Source: Bugula neritina
Lineage: Eukaryota; Bryozoa; Gymnolaemata; Cheilostomatida; Bugulidae
Assembly: GCA_964035545.1 (NCBI GenBank)
Contig: OZ037772.1
Coordinates: 9,895,150-9,959,149, forward strand
Reading direction: 5' to 3'
DNA: 64,000 nt
Position 1 is the stretch's first letter. Each line of letters begins with the position of its first letter. Under the pieces are notes generated by a model, which was not told the origin of the DNA, did no database searches, and saw only the letters and a program-made list of their open reading frames with translations. Positions 1 through 19,700 of this stretch are shown in pieces. The translations under genes were made by a program, and so were the position numbers.

Positions 1-423
1 CACTAACTGCAATACTGGTATTAATATTAGGCTACAACTTTTTATTTTGAAAATAAAAATTAAATATTTGCGTCTTGCATGTCAGAGGTCACATAGGTAA
101 TGACAGGCAAAGCTGCTGGTAGGAATTATTTTATGCTGCTGAAGAAATGAATAAAACATGATGTTTGCATTACAATAAAATAAATTGAAGCTTCAAAATG
201 CTCTAAGACTTTTAGATTTATAAAATCAGTATTGGAATGCCATTTATTCAAATTGTGTAATTTATGATAACAAAACTAATGAATTCATGACTTTTGAGTT
301 GAAAATTAGCAAATTTATATGGCTTCACTAAATGTGCCACATCATTGAAGTCATTATAATTTGGGAAATATTTGATAACTTCAATTTTGATAATTGCGTT
401 TTCAAGTGCTATCTTCAGGAAAG
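1..423. other. Upstream non-coding flank of paralog 1
   Basis: AT-rich sequence with no supportable exon on either strand. It includes the proximal promoter region of the gene starting at 424, but I see no convincing TATA box. Confidence 0.5.
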
Positions 424-5226
<4,803 letters not shown>

Positions 5227-5904
5227 AATGTTCCAGAAATCTGGCCAGAATGAAAGTACTTACAATATTACATAAGTTGAATCGGTTTTTCTACGAGATC
5301 TAAAGTTTTACGATGAATCATCAACAAAAAATTGTTATCTGTAATGAAAAGTATATTTAAAAAACTGTTAAAATATACTTGCATTTATTATAATGATCAG
5401 TTTAAAAAATGTTGCCGTTATTTTAGCCCACTATAAATTAAATATTTATAAGTTGGCATTTAAAAAGCCAAAAATAAAACTTTAATTAAAATTTCATATA
5501 TTGATAAAAGTTTTTTATTTGAAGAACAAGCCAATATAGCTATAGCTTAAAACCAAATTTAAAAAGCTAAAATAACAAAAGTCAAGAAGTAAGATTGCAA
5601 TAACTTATAATATTATAAAAGTTTTATAAGTACAGGGGTGGGCAACTTCCTTTACATGAGTGCCAAGTCAGAAGTCAGCCAAAACAAAGGGCCACTTGAT
5701 TGTACACATTTTAATAATTATTATAGTGTTTTTTAATTTTGAAAGCAGTGTTCTATAATTCTTTTGCATAAATGAAAATTTTTATTTTTACTCAAGCATA
5801 AAAGATATTAACAATAACGTATCAATTTGAGAAGCCATTTCACCTGTAAAATCACACATTTTGCAAACTATATAATTCATTTTCAAATTTTGAATGAGCT
5901 TAAA
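5227..5904. other. Intergenic spacer between paralogs 1 and 2
   Basis: Contains the 3' UTR and poly(A) signal (5473) of paralog 1 and a truncated hAT-type MITE end at 5633-5712. Otherwise AT-rich, with no exon seen. It is the duplicate of 10518-12044, which is about 850 bp longer. Confidence 0.7.
5633..5712 (+). mobile_element. Truncated hAT-type MITE (left end)
   Basis: Begins CAGGGGTGGGCAACTTCC, a typical hAT terminal sequence, and matches 11204-11283. The right half and about 500 bp beyond it are missing relative to the second copy. Confidence 0.6.
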
Positions 5905-6713
5905 ATGCACCCCCAAATTAATGTCAGAAATTTTCTATAAGCACTTCTATTCTTAGAAAGGTGAGTGATTATTACTAATTTAATACTTTGAGGTTTGTCA
6001 TATAAAAAAGTGAAACTTTTAGGACAGTTAAATGTATACATATATCAAAAAACAAAATATATAAATATAGTGCAATATATTTTATTTGTTAAGTTTCGCA
6101 GGAGTAGAATTGTTAACATTACACACATTAAACTCTATTCTGTTGCCTTTTACCGATTAGTAATTTGTTTACTGGTGAGTTTATTTACACAATAACACTA
6201 TTAGCATTACTAACATTGTAACTTCTTGATGTAATCGCAGTTAAAATTATAGTGCTATGAAAAAGTTGCTAATCCTTCTTTACTAATTGAAACATATCAA
6301 ATTGACGTAGAACAAAACATCTTAAAATTTTTTCCTTGAATCAAACATTTTTTTTATTATTTTGTACTTTAAATACAAAATTTAATCACATCATAAAATG
6401 ATAGTCAAATCAAATTCAAAAGTACTATCTAATTACTTAATTTTTACAAGTTACATCTGTTTAAAACATTCAAAATTCATATTCAAAAAGTATAAATGCA
6501 CCTTTTAATTTATTTATAGCAAATAGGTTTAAGTGCAGCCTTTTGAAATCACATTTGATGTAAAGTATATTTTTAATTTACTATTTTTTCTGTTGAAATG
6601 TAGAATCGAGGAAGCAGGCTTTCAATTATGTAACATCCCAGAGTTGAAAAAACTTGCGAGCGCAATATGCATGACCCAAAAGTTGAAGCAAGCAGCCAGC
6701 AAACTTGAGCGAT

Positions 6714-7073
6714 CACACTCACACACACACTCACACACTCGCACACTCGCACACTCACACACACACACACTCACACACTCACACACACACACACACACAC
6801 ACACCCTCACACGCACACACACACACACTCACACAGTCACACACTCGCACACTCGCACACACACACACACACATACACTCACACACTCGCACACTCGCAC
6901 ACTCAAACACACACACACACACACTCACACACTCACACACACACACTCACACACTCGCACACTCGCACACTCGCACACTCGCACACTCGCACACTCGCAC
7001 ACTCGCACACTCGCACACTCGCACACTCGCACACTCGCACACACGCACACACTCACACACACACACACACACT

Positions 7074-7172
<99 letters not shown>

Positions 7173-7235
7173 AGAAAGAGAGAGAGGAGGGAAGGGAGAT
7201 AGAGAGAGAGGGACAAAGTGAGAGAAAGAGAGAAG

Positions 7236-7295
<60 letters not shown>
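6714..7295. repeat. Compound CA / CACTCG / GA microsatellite at the chimera junction
   Basis: About 450 bp of CACACTC, CACTCG and CA units, then about 130 bp of GA-rich repeat. It replaces the end of exon 2 of the paralog-3 type and leads into intron 2 of the paralog-1 type, so it marks the recombination junction. Confidence 0.95.
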
Positions 7296-7298
<3 letters not shown>

Positions 7299-7584
7299 TG
7301 GAAAAGTAATATTTATGTTGACACTTGTATTTTTAATTGTTTGTAGAGAATGGTTTTTTTAGACATGCATGGAAGAAATAAGAAAAATTTGTGGTGTGAA
7401 AAAATTTGCGAGATGTGGTTTCCCTTCCCTCTGAGAAGGAAATGAAGCAGCTGGTAGATAGACTACTGGTTGAAGGGAACATTACTTGGACTAAAATCAT
7501 CATGGTAACAATTTAAATTAATCACTTCCTATGCTAAAGATATAGACAAACAATTTTTATCACCGAAATTATTAAAAAAAACTT

Positions 7585-7790
7585 ACACAAGTTTATAGTC
7601 ACCATCTCTTTGAGGAAACCCCTGATAGAAAGGTTTTTATTAAATTGGGCTAACGATTTATTCATACCTATGTGGAACAGGAGAAATTATGACTGGATGT
7701 TTTTCCTAATATTACCAGCAACCGTTTGTTTCTGGTGTCAAACCCATAACTTTGTGCTTACTAGGCAAACGCTCCAACCGGTAGACCACA
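7585..7790 (-). mobile_element. tRNA-derived SINE (family A), duplicated copy
   Basis: Counterpart of the SINE at 1842-2032, at the same position in intron 3 of the duplicated locus, so the insertion predates the duplication. Confidence 0.75.
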
Positions 7791-8244
7791 GATGTTCCTT
7801 ATTCACCAGAATTTGTTTTTCAGTATGGCAGCTGGACCTAGTAGCAGCTCTTAGGAAGCAGTACAACATTTATTGCATTAACTTATATATATATTTTTTT
7901 AGAAATACATGTACATAAATGATCAGTTTTTTATTCCATATATTGTGTTCAAACCAACACGAACACATAACAATTATGGACAGTTATAAATCTATACCTT
8001 TTTGGTTTTACCTAAAAATCCAAATTCAATAGTAAAGAAAGCAGTAAGCTACATACTAACTTTAAGATGCTAGGCTAATTAAAGCTTTTTGGACAATAGC
8101 AAGCAAGCTGTTGAAACTTTATTGTAGATTTTTGTCTTCATCACTATCTTCATAACCTTGATCTGGACAACCTTAAAGTTGTTGGTGAAATATTTTGTAC
8201 GTAGCTATCATGCTTTAGCTAAATAATAATGGTTATACATTTTT

Positions 8245-8460
8245 ATTCCTACTGGGATTTAAACCCTACGTCTCCAGCTTACTAACCATTACACTGCAGA
8301 GACCACTGGGTAATTGCAACAGAACTTCACTCTACTTCGCCTTTAATCCTCAGGCTCTTCTGGTATCTCAGCTCTCTTGGAGTACTACTAAACTGTCCTG
8401 GGAATTTGAACCCGATATCTCCAGCTTGCCAGCAAATACAGGACCACTACACTACGCTAC
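8245..8460 (-). mobile_element. tRNA-like SINE family B, duplicated copy
   Basis: Counterpart of 2770-2992, with the same pair of tRNA-like heads in minus orientation just before exon 4. Confidence 0.55.
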
Positions 8461-10517
8461 AATTTTTTGATTTTTAACGCAAAGTTTTTAATTGAATCAA
8501 CTCATGTTTTAGGTACTGGCTATCTTTTTGGAAATGGCAGAGACCGATTACCGCCATGGCGATATGGACCGAATTAAGGCACTCATTAGAACGGCTGAGC
8601 AGAGGTGCAAGATAGGCGACATAACAGTCTGGGTCGCAGGCAACGGTGGTTGGGTGAGTGTGTTTTTTCAGTCTGGCAATTACCAGTAAGGAAATTCTTA
8701 ATCTGTGCTTGAAAGAGAGTACAACTCCACAAACAATCTAAATAAAGCTTGCTAGCTGGTGAAATGGTTAGACAGGGACAAGTTATTTTAATTTAGGATT
8801 GTTTTTATTTAAATTCTATGTAGTATGTAGTTGATAAGAAACTGTACCTATAATAAATCGGTAAATACTAGCTGTTGAATATTAACAATAAAACAGTTGA
8901 TAGTTAATTTATTGCGTCCTACAGTATATGCTACATTAAAAAGACTTCCATTGTATTTTGTTTAATGTAGCATATATACTGTAGGATGTTTTAGACTTGT
9001 AACATCTGAATTAATTTGAATTATAATATAACAGCAAAATAAGCTATTTATATGATAGGAATTGGATAATGATGAATTTATTTGCCAATTGACTTAATTC
9101 TTATAAGATTTTAATTCTTTTTGGTTACATTGAATGACTTTCTAGTGTGGAATGAATAATTATCCATTACTGAATTTTTCATTTATAAAACTGATTACAA
9201 TATTTAGTTTTACTGAATACATAATTATATTACAGTACTGCATAAAAAGTTACAAACTTAAACTTTTAAATTTAAATAGAGCAATGGGTTAGCATTGCAT
9301 ACATAAACTCTATATTAAACATTTGCTCTTTTTTTATAGCACATTTTACTTCTGATCAGCAACCAATGATATTCCTACAATATGATAAATAAAGTCTTAT
9401 AAAACGTTCAAAAAAATGTACTTTAATATAATTGGTATGCTAGCCAAATTTCTGTTGCACCTTGTAGATTGCAATACAAGATCGCCTGCCTGCAGAGACC
9501 ATGGGCCACCCTAAAATGGCATCTTCTCCTCTAGGAATTGATGAACTTGGTAGTGTTCCAACCAATGAACCATTTATAGATGCAGAAGAAGAGATTCTAG
9601 TGCAACTGGCAGCCGCCGAAACCGGCAGATTACGGCGCTACATTGATAAGGAGGTGCGGAGACTGGCAAAGAGACAAGACCGTTTTGGTGCAGAGTGCAG
9701 AAGAAGGGAACAAGAGGAGATTGCAGCACGTATGGCCGAAGCGGAAGCTCCAGCAGCTACACAGGGTGAAGAAGAGGTTGCTGAGGAAGAACTTACGGAT
9801 GCTGCGGATCAACAAGAAGAAATTCCCAGTCAGCCTATCCCTCATACCACTCCAAGAAGCAGCACACGACAGAGCACCAACCCTCGATCATTTAATACTG
9901 GGGACGCTGCACAAGCCTTCCTCAATCTTGCAGGAGCACCTCCACAACCAGCCACAAATCCAAGCCAAGATGTCAGAAGAGCCACATCATTAAAAAGCTC
10001 AGCCGAGGAGTTTGAGCCAACTGGCCAAAGGGTAAGCGTTCAGCCGAGTTCAGATGAAAGCTTTTTGATAAAGCAATCAAAATTGCCTCCTATGTCGCCA
10101 CTCGGCCAGCGTAGAAAGCAGTATCAACAAGAGATTGAGAAAACATGTAGGAAGAAACACATGAATGAGAACCGCCAAATTTTAGACTATCTTCCTTCAC
10201 ATGCTTCTGGGGTTACTGGAGACTTAGAAGAGTTTCCGGAACCGCCACCACCACGAGGTAGAATCTCAACAGCCAGAGTTCCGAGTCAGGCTCCATCCGC
10301 ACTGCGACCAGCTCCATTCAAACTGCGCCCGGCTCTATTTGCACTACGCCTGGCCCCGTCTACACTACGCCCGGCTCCATCCACACTGCGTCTAGCCCCA
10401 GCTCGATCATCCACGTCTCAAGCACAACGCACCGCTCCTCAACCAGCCAAAGATCCATGTGAAAGAATCTGCTTTGATATTCGTCTAGATGATGAAGATA
10501 GTGACATCGCTGATTAG

Positions 10518-12044
10518 AATGGTCTAGTTATTTGGCAAGAATGAAAATCATAACAATAGTACATAGATTGAATCTTTTTGTATGAGCTTAAGACTCTTAT
10601 GATTAATTATAACTAACAAATTGTCATTCGTAATGAAATGTATACTTTAAACACTGTTAAAATATACATATATGCACCTATTATAGTTATCAGTTAGAAA
10701 AATGTTGCTGTTATTAATACACTGTAAATTAAATATTTATAAGTTGGTATTTAAAAAAATGTATGATTCTAATAAACTCATAAATTTGTAGAATGCTATT
10801 GTCTAAGCCAACAATAAAACGTCAATTAAAATTTCATTTTTGTATATTAGGCCACAGAGTCGAAGATAAGATCTTATAATTAAAAGTATGTAACTTGTAA
10901 GTTATAATGACTGCTTACAACAGACTTAAAATTATCATGATTTTAAATAGTTAGCATAGTTCACAATTTATGATTACAATCGAAGTTATATTAATATATA
11001 TGTAATTTGCAATTACTATATTCAGTATAGTAAAAATGAAGGTGCTGAGGAATGTGTTATAACATCTGTAATTTCTTAGATAATTTTTTTATTAGAAGAA
11101 CAAACCAATATAGTTGAAGCTTGAAACCAAATTTGAAAAGCTAAAATAACAAAAGCCAAGAAGTAAGATTGCAATAACTTCTATTATAGAGGTTTTATAA
11201 CTCCAGGGGTGGGCGACTTCCTTTGCATGAGTGCCAAGTTTAGAAGTCAGCCAAAACAAAGGGTCGCATGATTGTACACATTTTAATAACTTTTATGATG
11301 AAGTAATTTTTCACCATTCAAACCTATACCGTGCTAATTAGACTGCATCTAAGAGCTTTTACTTATCTTAAGTATTAAAATAACCACTGAAAAGTTAGCA
11401 AAGGGCCACAGGTGACTCTGGGCACCCAGTTGCCCACCCCTGTAAAAGTCTGACCAAAATGAGAAACATGCAGTTAGAGGCTTTAAGCTCTCAGCTGTTG
11501 AAATTCAGTCTTTGCAATTTTTCCTTATTTAGGTTTATCAATGTTTTTTTAATTGCTGAAAAAGTTAATTTTTATTTATTTAGTAACAATATTGTCAATT
11601 TTTTAATAGTAACTATGCCTATCCTCACTCGTCTGTTTATATAACTGCTACTTCTGCAAATAATATCATGGAAAACTACATTAAACAGTTACTAAAGTGT
11701 GAATAGAAGTATATATGTATATTGCTTTGCCCGATAGTAAAGCACTTAATTTCATTTTTAAATTAACACTTATTGTTTTTTATTATCTTATTTTCAATAA
11801 CATTGTTTCATTTATTGATTAATTTGTATTCTATGGAATTACTAAAAATCATAGTGTTAGTTTGTTTAATTTTGAAAGCGCTGTTCTAATAATTTTTTTG
11901 TAAAATTAAATATTTTTATTTTTACCTATTGTTTAAAAGCAGAAAAATATTAAAAAAATTGTCAATTTGAGAAGCCATTTCACCTGTGAAATCATACATT
12001 TTGCAAAGTATTTAATTTATATTCAAATTTTGAATGACTTTAAA
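10518..12044. other. Spacer between paralogs 2 and 3
   Basis: Duplicate of 5227-5904 plus about 850 bp extra. Holds the poly(A) signal at 10813 and a complete hAT-type MITE (11204-11442). No exon seen. Confidence 0.7.
11204..11442 (+). mobile_element. hAT-type MITE
   Basis: Left end CAGGGGTGGGCGACTT and right end AGTTGCCCACCCCTG form terminal inverted repeats. Flanking 8-mers TATAACTC and TAAAAGTC agree at 6 of 8 sites, consistent with an aged 8-bp target duplication. It is 239 bp with no coding content, so non-autonomous. Confidence 0.75.
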
Positions 12045-15014
12045 ATGGACACCCAAATAAATGTTAGAAATGTTCTAGCACTTCTATTTTTAGAACGGTG
12101 AGTGATTTTTAATATTTTAATGGTTTAATGTTTGTCATGTAAAGAAGTGAAGTTTTTGCAACAGTCAAATGTATGCATGTACGTATCAAAAGGCAAAGTA
12201 TATAAATTGTGCAATATTTTTAGGTTTAGTATTATAGGGGTAGAATTATTAACATTACACACATTAAACTCTATTCTCTTAAGCCTTTTACTTATCATTA
12301 ATTTGTTTGCTGATGAGTTTATTTACACAATAACATTGTTATCCTTACTAATAATGTAACTTGTTGATGTAAATGCATGTAAAATTATAAAAAATTATAA
12401 CCAGGCTGCTAAATTTTTATAGTAATTAAAACATTAAAATCACATAGAACAAAACTGCTTGAAATTTGTTCCTTTTATAAAAAAGTTACTTTTATTTGCA
12501 CTTTAAATATAATTAACTACATTATAAACTTTTAGCCAAATAAAATTCAAAATTGCTATTTAATTAATTGAATCTCAAAAGTTACATCTGTTTAAAACAT
12601 TCAAAATTGACATTCAAAAAGTATAAATGCACCTTTTTAATTTATTTTCAACAAATAGTTCTAAGTACAGCCTTTTGTAATGACAGTTAATGTAAACTCT
12701 AGTTACAATTTTTTCTGTTGAAATGTAGAATTGAGGAAGCAGGCTTTCAATTATGCAACATCCCAGAGTTGAAAAAACTCGAGAGCGCAATATGCATGAC
12801 ACAAAAGTTGAAGCAAGCAGCCAGTAAACTTGCAAATTTTCGTGAGTACATTTACTGCGTGTGCACACAGAATACAACTTGTATTTGAATGCATTTTATT
12901 ATTTATCTATGTTGTAAAACACATAAACCCCTAGTTAAATTTAAACCTATTTTAATATAAAATTTATTTTAAATACAGCTGCATTTTCATTGTACAGTAC
13001 TTCTGATACACACCAATTTCAGGCTCAATATTATAAATTAGGGCATGATTTGTTTATTGCTCATATAAACTGTAAGCCAGTGATTATGTGCATATCTACT
13101 ACTGAAACTTTATTTCTCATTAAACTTGCATTTTTTGGTTATTTATGAGTATTTCTAATCCTCTAAATTACATATTTAAGTAACTAAACTCTTCTTACCT
13201 CAATCTATATATGTAGCAATACATTGCAGTATTTATATAATAATAAAAATGACATTAGTATTGATGGACTTTTCATTCGTGTTTCTGAAAATCAGAGACC
13301 TATGAAATTTTATGTTGAGTACTCCTAGACGTTATTGCAATTAGTAAAACTTGTACAACTTGTAATATATAATGCCAGGTCAGAAGATAGTATCAGTAGA
13401 AGAGACTCGAAAAGGTTTCAGTGATGCCATGACAGTAACATCTGTTTCGAACTGCTCAGATGAGGCAGAAAGCAGCTACTATGAAACTATGAACAAAGCT
13501 TTCAGTGATTTGGGCAAAATTAAATGGACTTATATATATGCTGTATGTATATTATTATATGTTATATTATATTATATTATATTATATTATATTATATTAT
13601 ATTATATTATATTATATTATATTATATTATATTATATTATATTATCTTATATTATATTATATTATATTATATTATATTATATTATATTATATTATACTAT
13701 ATTATATTATATTATATTATACTATATTATACTATATTATACTATATTATTATATTAGTATGTAAATATAATCATTGATTTAGTTTTTCTAACTATATCA
13801 AATTATATGAATTTGTGTTTGAAACCATTTTTTAGTAGTTTACAAAACAAAAAACAATATAACTAGCTGTTTTATTCCTTAAAAAAGATTGCTCATGTCT
13901 TGCAAGTAAAAACTTGAAATTTATTGAAATGACTTGTATTTATTAAAGCAAATTTTTTTAATCATTTGACACCACCTTGAGATCTCCTGAAACAATGGTG
14001 GTTAAAATTTATCATATTGCACTTGGTTTGTTTTTTTAACATTTAAGTTTAATCTTTTAAACTTTATTTAAATAAAAAATGGTTACTGTTTAACATGCAA
14101 TTATAAGAAACCTAGGCTATGTTTTCTTGACTCAACTGAACAAAATATTCTGTAGGCCATTATAATGACATCAGAATTTGCAGTCAAAGCAATGAGGTTG
14201 GGTGAAGTTACTCGAGCTCTAGAGCTTATTAGCTGGGCTACAAACTTCTTCAACACAGACAACATGCAATGCTACTATAGAAGTCAAGGCGGCTGGGTAA
14301 ATCTCATAATAATTGGCAGAATATAGACGTAGTTAAATCTCTGATATATTTGAAAATAAATCGTCTGACGTTGTCTCAGTAAAAGATATGATTGCAAGGA
14401 ATGGGTTTTCCAATAGCTAATTTAAAATTATTGCCAAAGCGCAAAAGTATAGTTTGCTCATAAACTATTATCATATATAATAATATTATTGTATATCAAA
14501 GTTATTTAATGTTTTTAATACATTTAGAAGAAATGAATTTGGTATTGTTCATAACCAAAGAAATGTTCAAAAAATTCATTGCTGTTTAATACAATAACAC
14601 AATCTTAAATTATTCAAGCTGTACACCATAGTGTTTTGTTCTATATGTTTGTAAATATTATCTTAAAAATGCAGATATTAAAATAAAAGTTAAAATTATT
14701 TACAAATGTACAGTAGTTGTTTTATCATGTTTATTCTTATGCTCAGATAGTTTGCTAAGATTGACTGTAAAAAAAATTCACTATGGCTAATACATGTTTA
14801 TAAATCAAAGTCATGTGGATTTGGGTGTAGCTTTGATTATATTTTTGTGTTTTTCTAGGAAAACTCTCCTGACGTCACAATAGAGGCTGATGCCCGATCA
14901 GTAGTTATGGCCCCTTGTATGCCAACAGAGGGCAGTGCGGAGGACGTCTGCATTGCTGCCCTTAAAATTGTATGCCGGTTGGCAGCTGTCATCAACTCTT
15001 CCAGCAAGTGTTAG
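12045..15014 (+). CDS. Bcl-2-like paralog 3
   Basis: Exons 12045-12097, 12729-12841, 13379-13542, 14156-14296 and 14859-15014 join in frame to 208 residues. Exon 1 gives alpha-1 (NVRNVLALLFLER), exon 2 continues IEEAGFQLCNIPELKKL, exon 3 ends in a degenerate BH1 (FSDLGKIKWTYIYA, to residue 110), and exon 4 ends RSQGGW (BH2, 152-157). The 51-residue C-terminal exon has only a moderately hydrophobic helix (CIAALKIVCRLAAVI) and ends in Cys, so a true tail anchor is doubtful. A TTATA pentanucleotide array begins within about 15 nt of the exon-3 donor. AATAAA lies at 15192 and 15202. Exons 1-2 are the source type for the chimeric paralog 2. Confidence 0.85.
13555..13757. repeat. (TTATA)n pentanucleotide array
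   Basis: About 40 units with scattered C substitutions, in intron 3 of paralog 3 directly after its splice donor. Confidence 0.95.
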
Positions 15015-16754
<1,740 letters not shown>

Positions 16755-19700
16755 ATGGCTCTGGATAGCTCAACAAGGGTCGTCCTTCAAAGGTTCATGT
16801 TGGATCGGTAAGTTTTTGCGCATTTTTTCTTAATTTGATTCTAAAAACAAAAGCAATAATGCACACCAAACCGTAAAGATATTTCATATGTATCTATCAC
16901 ACATGTATGTGGGGGCAGCCGTGGTCTAGGGGTTAGAGCGTTTGCCTAGTAAACACGAGGTCATGAATTTAAACCCCAACAAAGGCCATTGGTAATGTTA
17001 GAAAAAGCATGCTGTCATACTTGCTTCTGTGCCTCATTTGAATAAATCCTTAGCTCAATTTAACAAACACTCCTTCCATCAGGGGTTTTCTCACAGGAAT
17101 GGTGACTATAAACTTGGGTGACTTTTTGTCGTGTGTATCACATATGTATGTAAAAACTATTTCATTAAAGCAAATAAGTTATTAGTTTGTTCCTGTTAAA
17201 AGTGTAATGATGTTTTACTTTGCATTACTTTACCACTTTTACAGGCTCGAGGCAGAGGGATGTGATTCTAGTCAAATAGAGGATATACATTTGTTTATTG
17301 GTGAATTAATAGAAAGTCCTGAAGTGATTAGAGGAGTGAACTTGTTACATGATGCACGTGAGTGTATACTTGAAATATTCTAGTATAAGTTTAGTGTTGC
17401 CTCTACCCAGTGGCCCTGATGGGGAAATAGTTAATATGCCTGCTTGTACGCCGAAAGTCTCTGGTTCGAGTCCCAGTGGAGGCCAAAGTTTTATAATAAG
17501 TTTAATAATTATTGCATTAACATTTTAATTACCAGAAACTTTGATCTATTAAATAAGTAAGCAGATATTAATGCTGCTAAATAGTAAATAGTTAAAAAAT
17601 GGGAAGTATGATAGTTTTATAAACAATTATTGTTACAATTCAATAAAGTCATGGTGTCAAGCAAGAATTTAATGCGCAGTAAAACAATTAGGATGTGACA
17701 GAATTTAACTTCACCAGCTTTGTAAGGTGATGTGGATTACTAGAATACTTTGAATTATCCTGTTGAATAAAACAACCTATGTCTTGCATTGGGTTAAAAA
17801 CTTCTTGCTATTGAAACAAAACTGGGGGTTAAACTATAAATAAATTAGCTGCTTTTGCTTGATTAAAGTATGTTATTTCAAAACTAAACTGCATTTTGTG
17901 AAAACTCAAATTGCTAAAAAATACTTTTTGATAACATCTGCACAAATTCGAACAAGTTTTAGTATTTGTTTGATATATCAACATGGTATATCAACATGCA
18001 TCCATCAATTAATCAAAAAACAAGAAATGCCAATCATTATTTGATATAGTGATCTGTTCTGTTATTTTGTGTTAATTTTTTATGATCTGCATTGTAGGGG
18101 AACAGGCATTTGAAATTGAAGAATACAGGAAGTACATAACTGAATCTGCCGCCATTGTTTCAGAAGATCCAGAAGACCGCGAAGTGGTCATAGCAATAGA
18201 AGAAATAGCTGCTAAGCTATTTAAGAAGGGCAAATGTTCATGGAGAAGAATTTGCTTGGTAACTGAAATGACTTTTTAAAGAGTTGCCCAAATATTGTAA
18301 CAATAAAAATCCATACTTGATTAGAAGCTTTATTTGTTTAGGAATTTCACTGCTTAGAAGACAATTCCTAATAAGACCATATATAAACTATGTTCTTTAA
18401 AATGCTTGCAACACGATATGGGCATTGTGCCCTCCCTCCTCTTCCTTATAAAATGCTGGTAAGATAGTTTAGGAACTTTCTTAGTGGCTTCAGGGCAATT
18501 GTGACTAATTAGTTTTAATAACATCAATGACACTCGGGTGTTTGATGCTATGCGTAGTTGTCATAACATAAGCAATATATGATATTTGATGCACGTGTTG
18601 TATGAAACATATTTAATATATTTTTAGTACATAGTAATTGCTGTGGAGATGATAGTTAACCTAAGTGGGGACGCAAATCGGGAGCACTGGATTACCATAT
18701 TGGACAGAGTTCTGCTCCGGCTAGAGCTGGATCCTTGTAGAAAGTTTCTTGAAAAGAAAGGAGGCTGGGTTAGTTATAGCTTTTCCTTCTAGAATAGTCT
18801 ATTAAATTAATCTTGTAATAATTTATTGATGTTAAACTATGGTGAATCATGAAAATTATGATACATGGGGAGTAATGTAACATAAAATTTAATTGAGAAT
18901 ATTAATAGGTAGGTTTAATCTATGTCAAATAACAGCAGTAAATACAATCAGAATAATATGGCTGCGCCAGAAGACATTTAGGCTCGGTTGAAGTCTTTAT
19001 TTGACTTAAAAGATGTGTATGTAGCAGCAATAGTATTGGTAATAAATGATCGTGGTGCGTTCTTTTTCAAGAATAAATCCTTTTAGCCTTAGAGCAGCAG
19101 TAATTTCTGTTGATCGTGTTCAATTAGGATCTAAGTATAGGGAGTACTAGTTGCTTGTGTTGTGACTATTCGAAATGATAGTAGCATATTTATTGCTATA
19201 ATAAAAAAAGGTTTGCATGCTAAAACATTGTCTGTTTCAAGTTGATAACTGTGGCTAAATGTATGTAGTAGTATGAGTAGCAATAAGCTGTAGAAATGCT
19301 GTTTAATGCTTGTTATAGTAGTCAGTAATAGTGTTGGTAGCTTGTGGTAGTTTCAGTGAGTGAGAGAATACTCAGTGACAGTTATAAGTAACGTTCAGTC
19401 AATGGCAGTAGTAGCTAAAATCTACTGCAAGTAGGAGAAATGCTGAAAAATTTAATTGATTTTAGCCGGGCATGCAAAATTATTGTGTAGGCTATTACTT
19501 TATGTTTTGAAATAGAAAAAAAAATTTCGAGTTTATATAAATAGCACAAACCAAAAATACAGATTTGTATTTAACCTTTTGTTTTTGTGTTGCCATAGCA
19601 ACTATAGAAGTACAAAAAGTCTTTTTTATTGCAAAATTATATCTATTGTATGCGTACAACTGATGATTGTGACATATTGAATACAGGAAAAAGCACCACT

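Larger units (their letters stand above)
5905..10517 (+). pseudogene. Bcl-2-like paralog 2, chimeric and disrupted
   Basis: Exon remnants are 5905-5960, 6604 to about 6712, 7347-7504, 8513-8653 and 9468-10517. Exons 1-2 match paralog 3 closely, while exons 3-5 match paralog 1, so the locus is a fusion. Exon 1 has an extra TAA triplet in frame (5938-5940), giving 56 nt against 53. The end of exon 2 runs into a CA microsatellite, so its donor is gone. Exon 3 carries -1, -3 and +1 changes and stops early (TAA within about 12 codons). Exon 4 (141 nt, ending GNGGW) and exon 5 (350 codons with stop) remain fully open. Exon 5 begins near an ATG in an ideal context (ACCATGG at 9501) and has fewer LRPAPST/RPSTSQA repeats than paralog 1. 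AATAAA lies at 10813. A full-length Bcl-2-like product looks impossible. A product from exon 5 alone is conceivable. Confidence 0.8.

Noticed and set aside
6533-7309. Long His/Thr-rich open frame
   Set aside because: Translation of the CA/CACTCG microsatellite; only the first part is exon 2 of the chimeric locus.
13372-13765. Ile/Leu/Tyr-repeat open frames
   Set aside because: They run from exon 3 of paralog 3 into the TTATA array; only 13379-13542 is coding.
17406-17485. Candidate tRNA gene
   Set aside because: Good B box but no full acceptor stem; it matches SINE family B.
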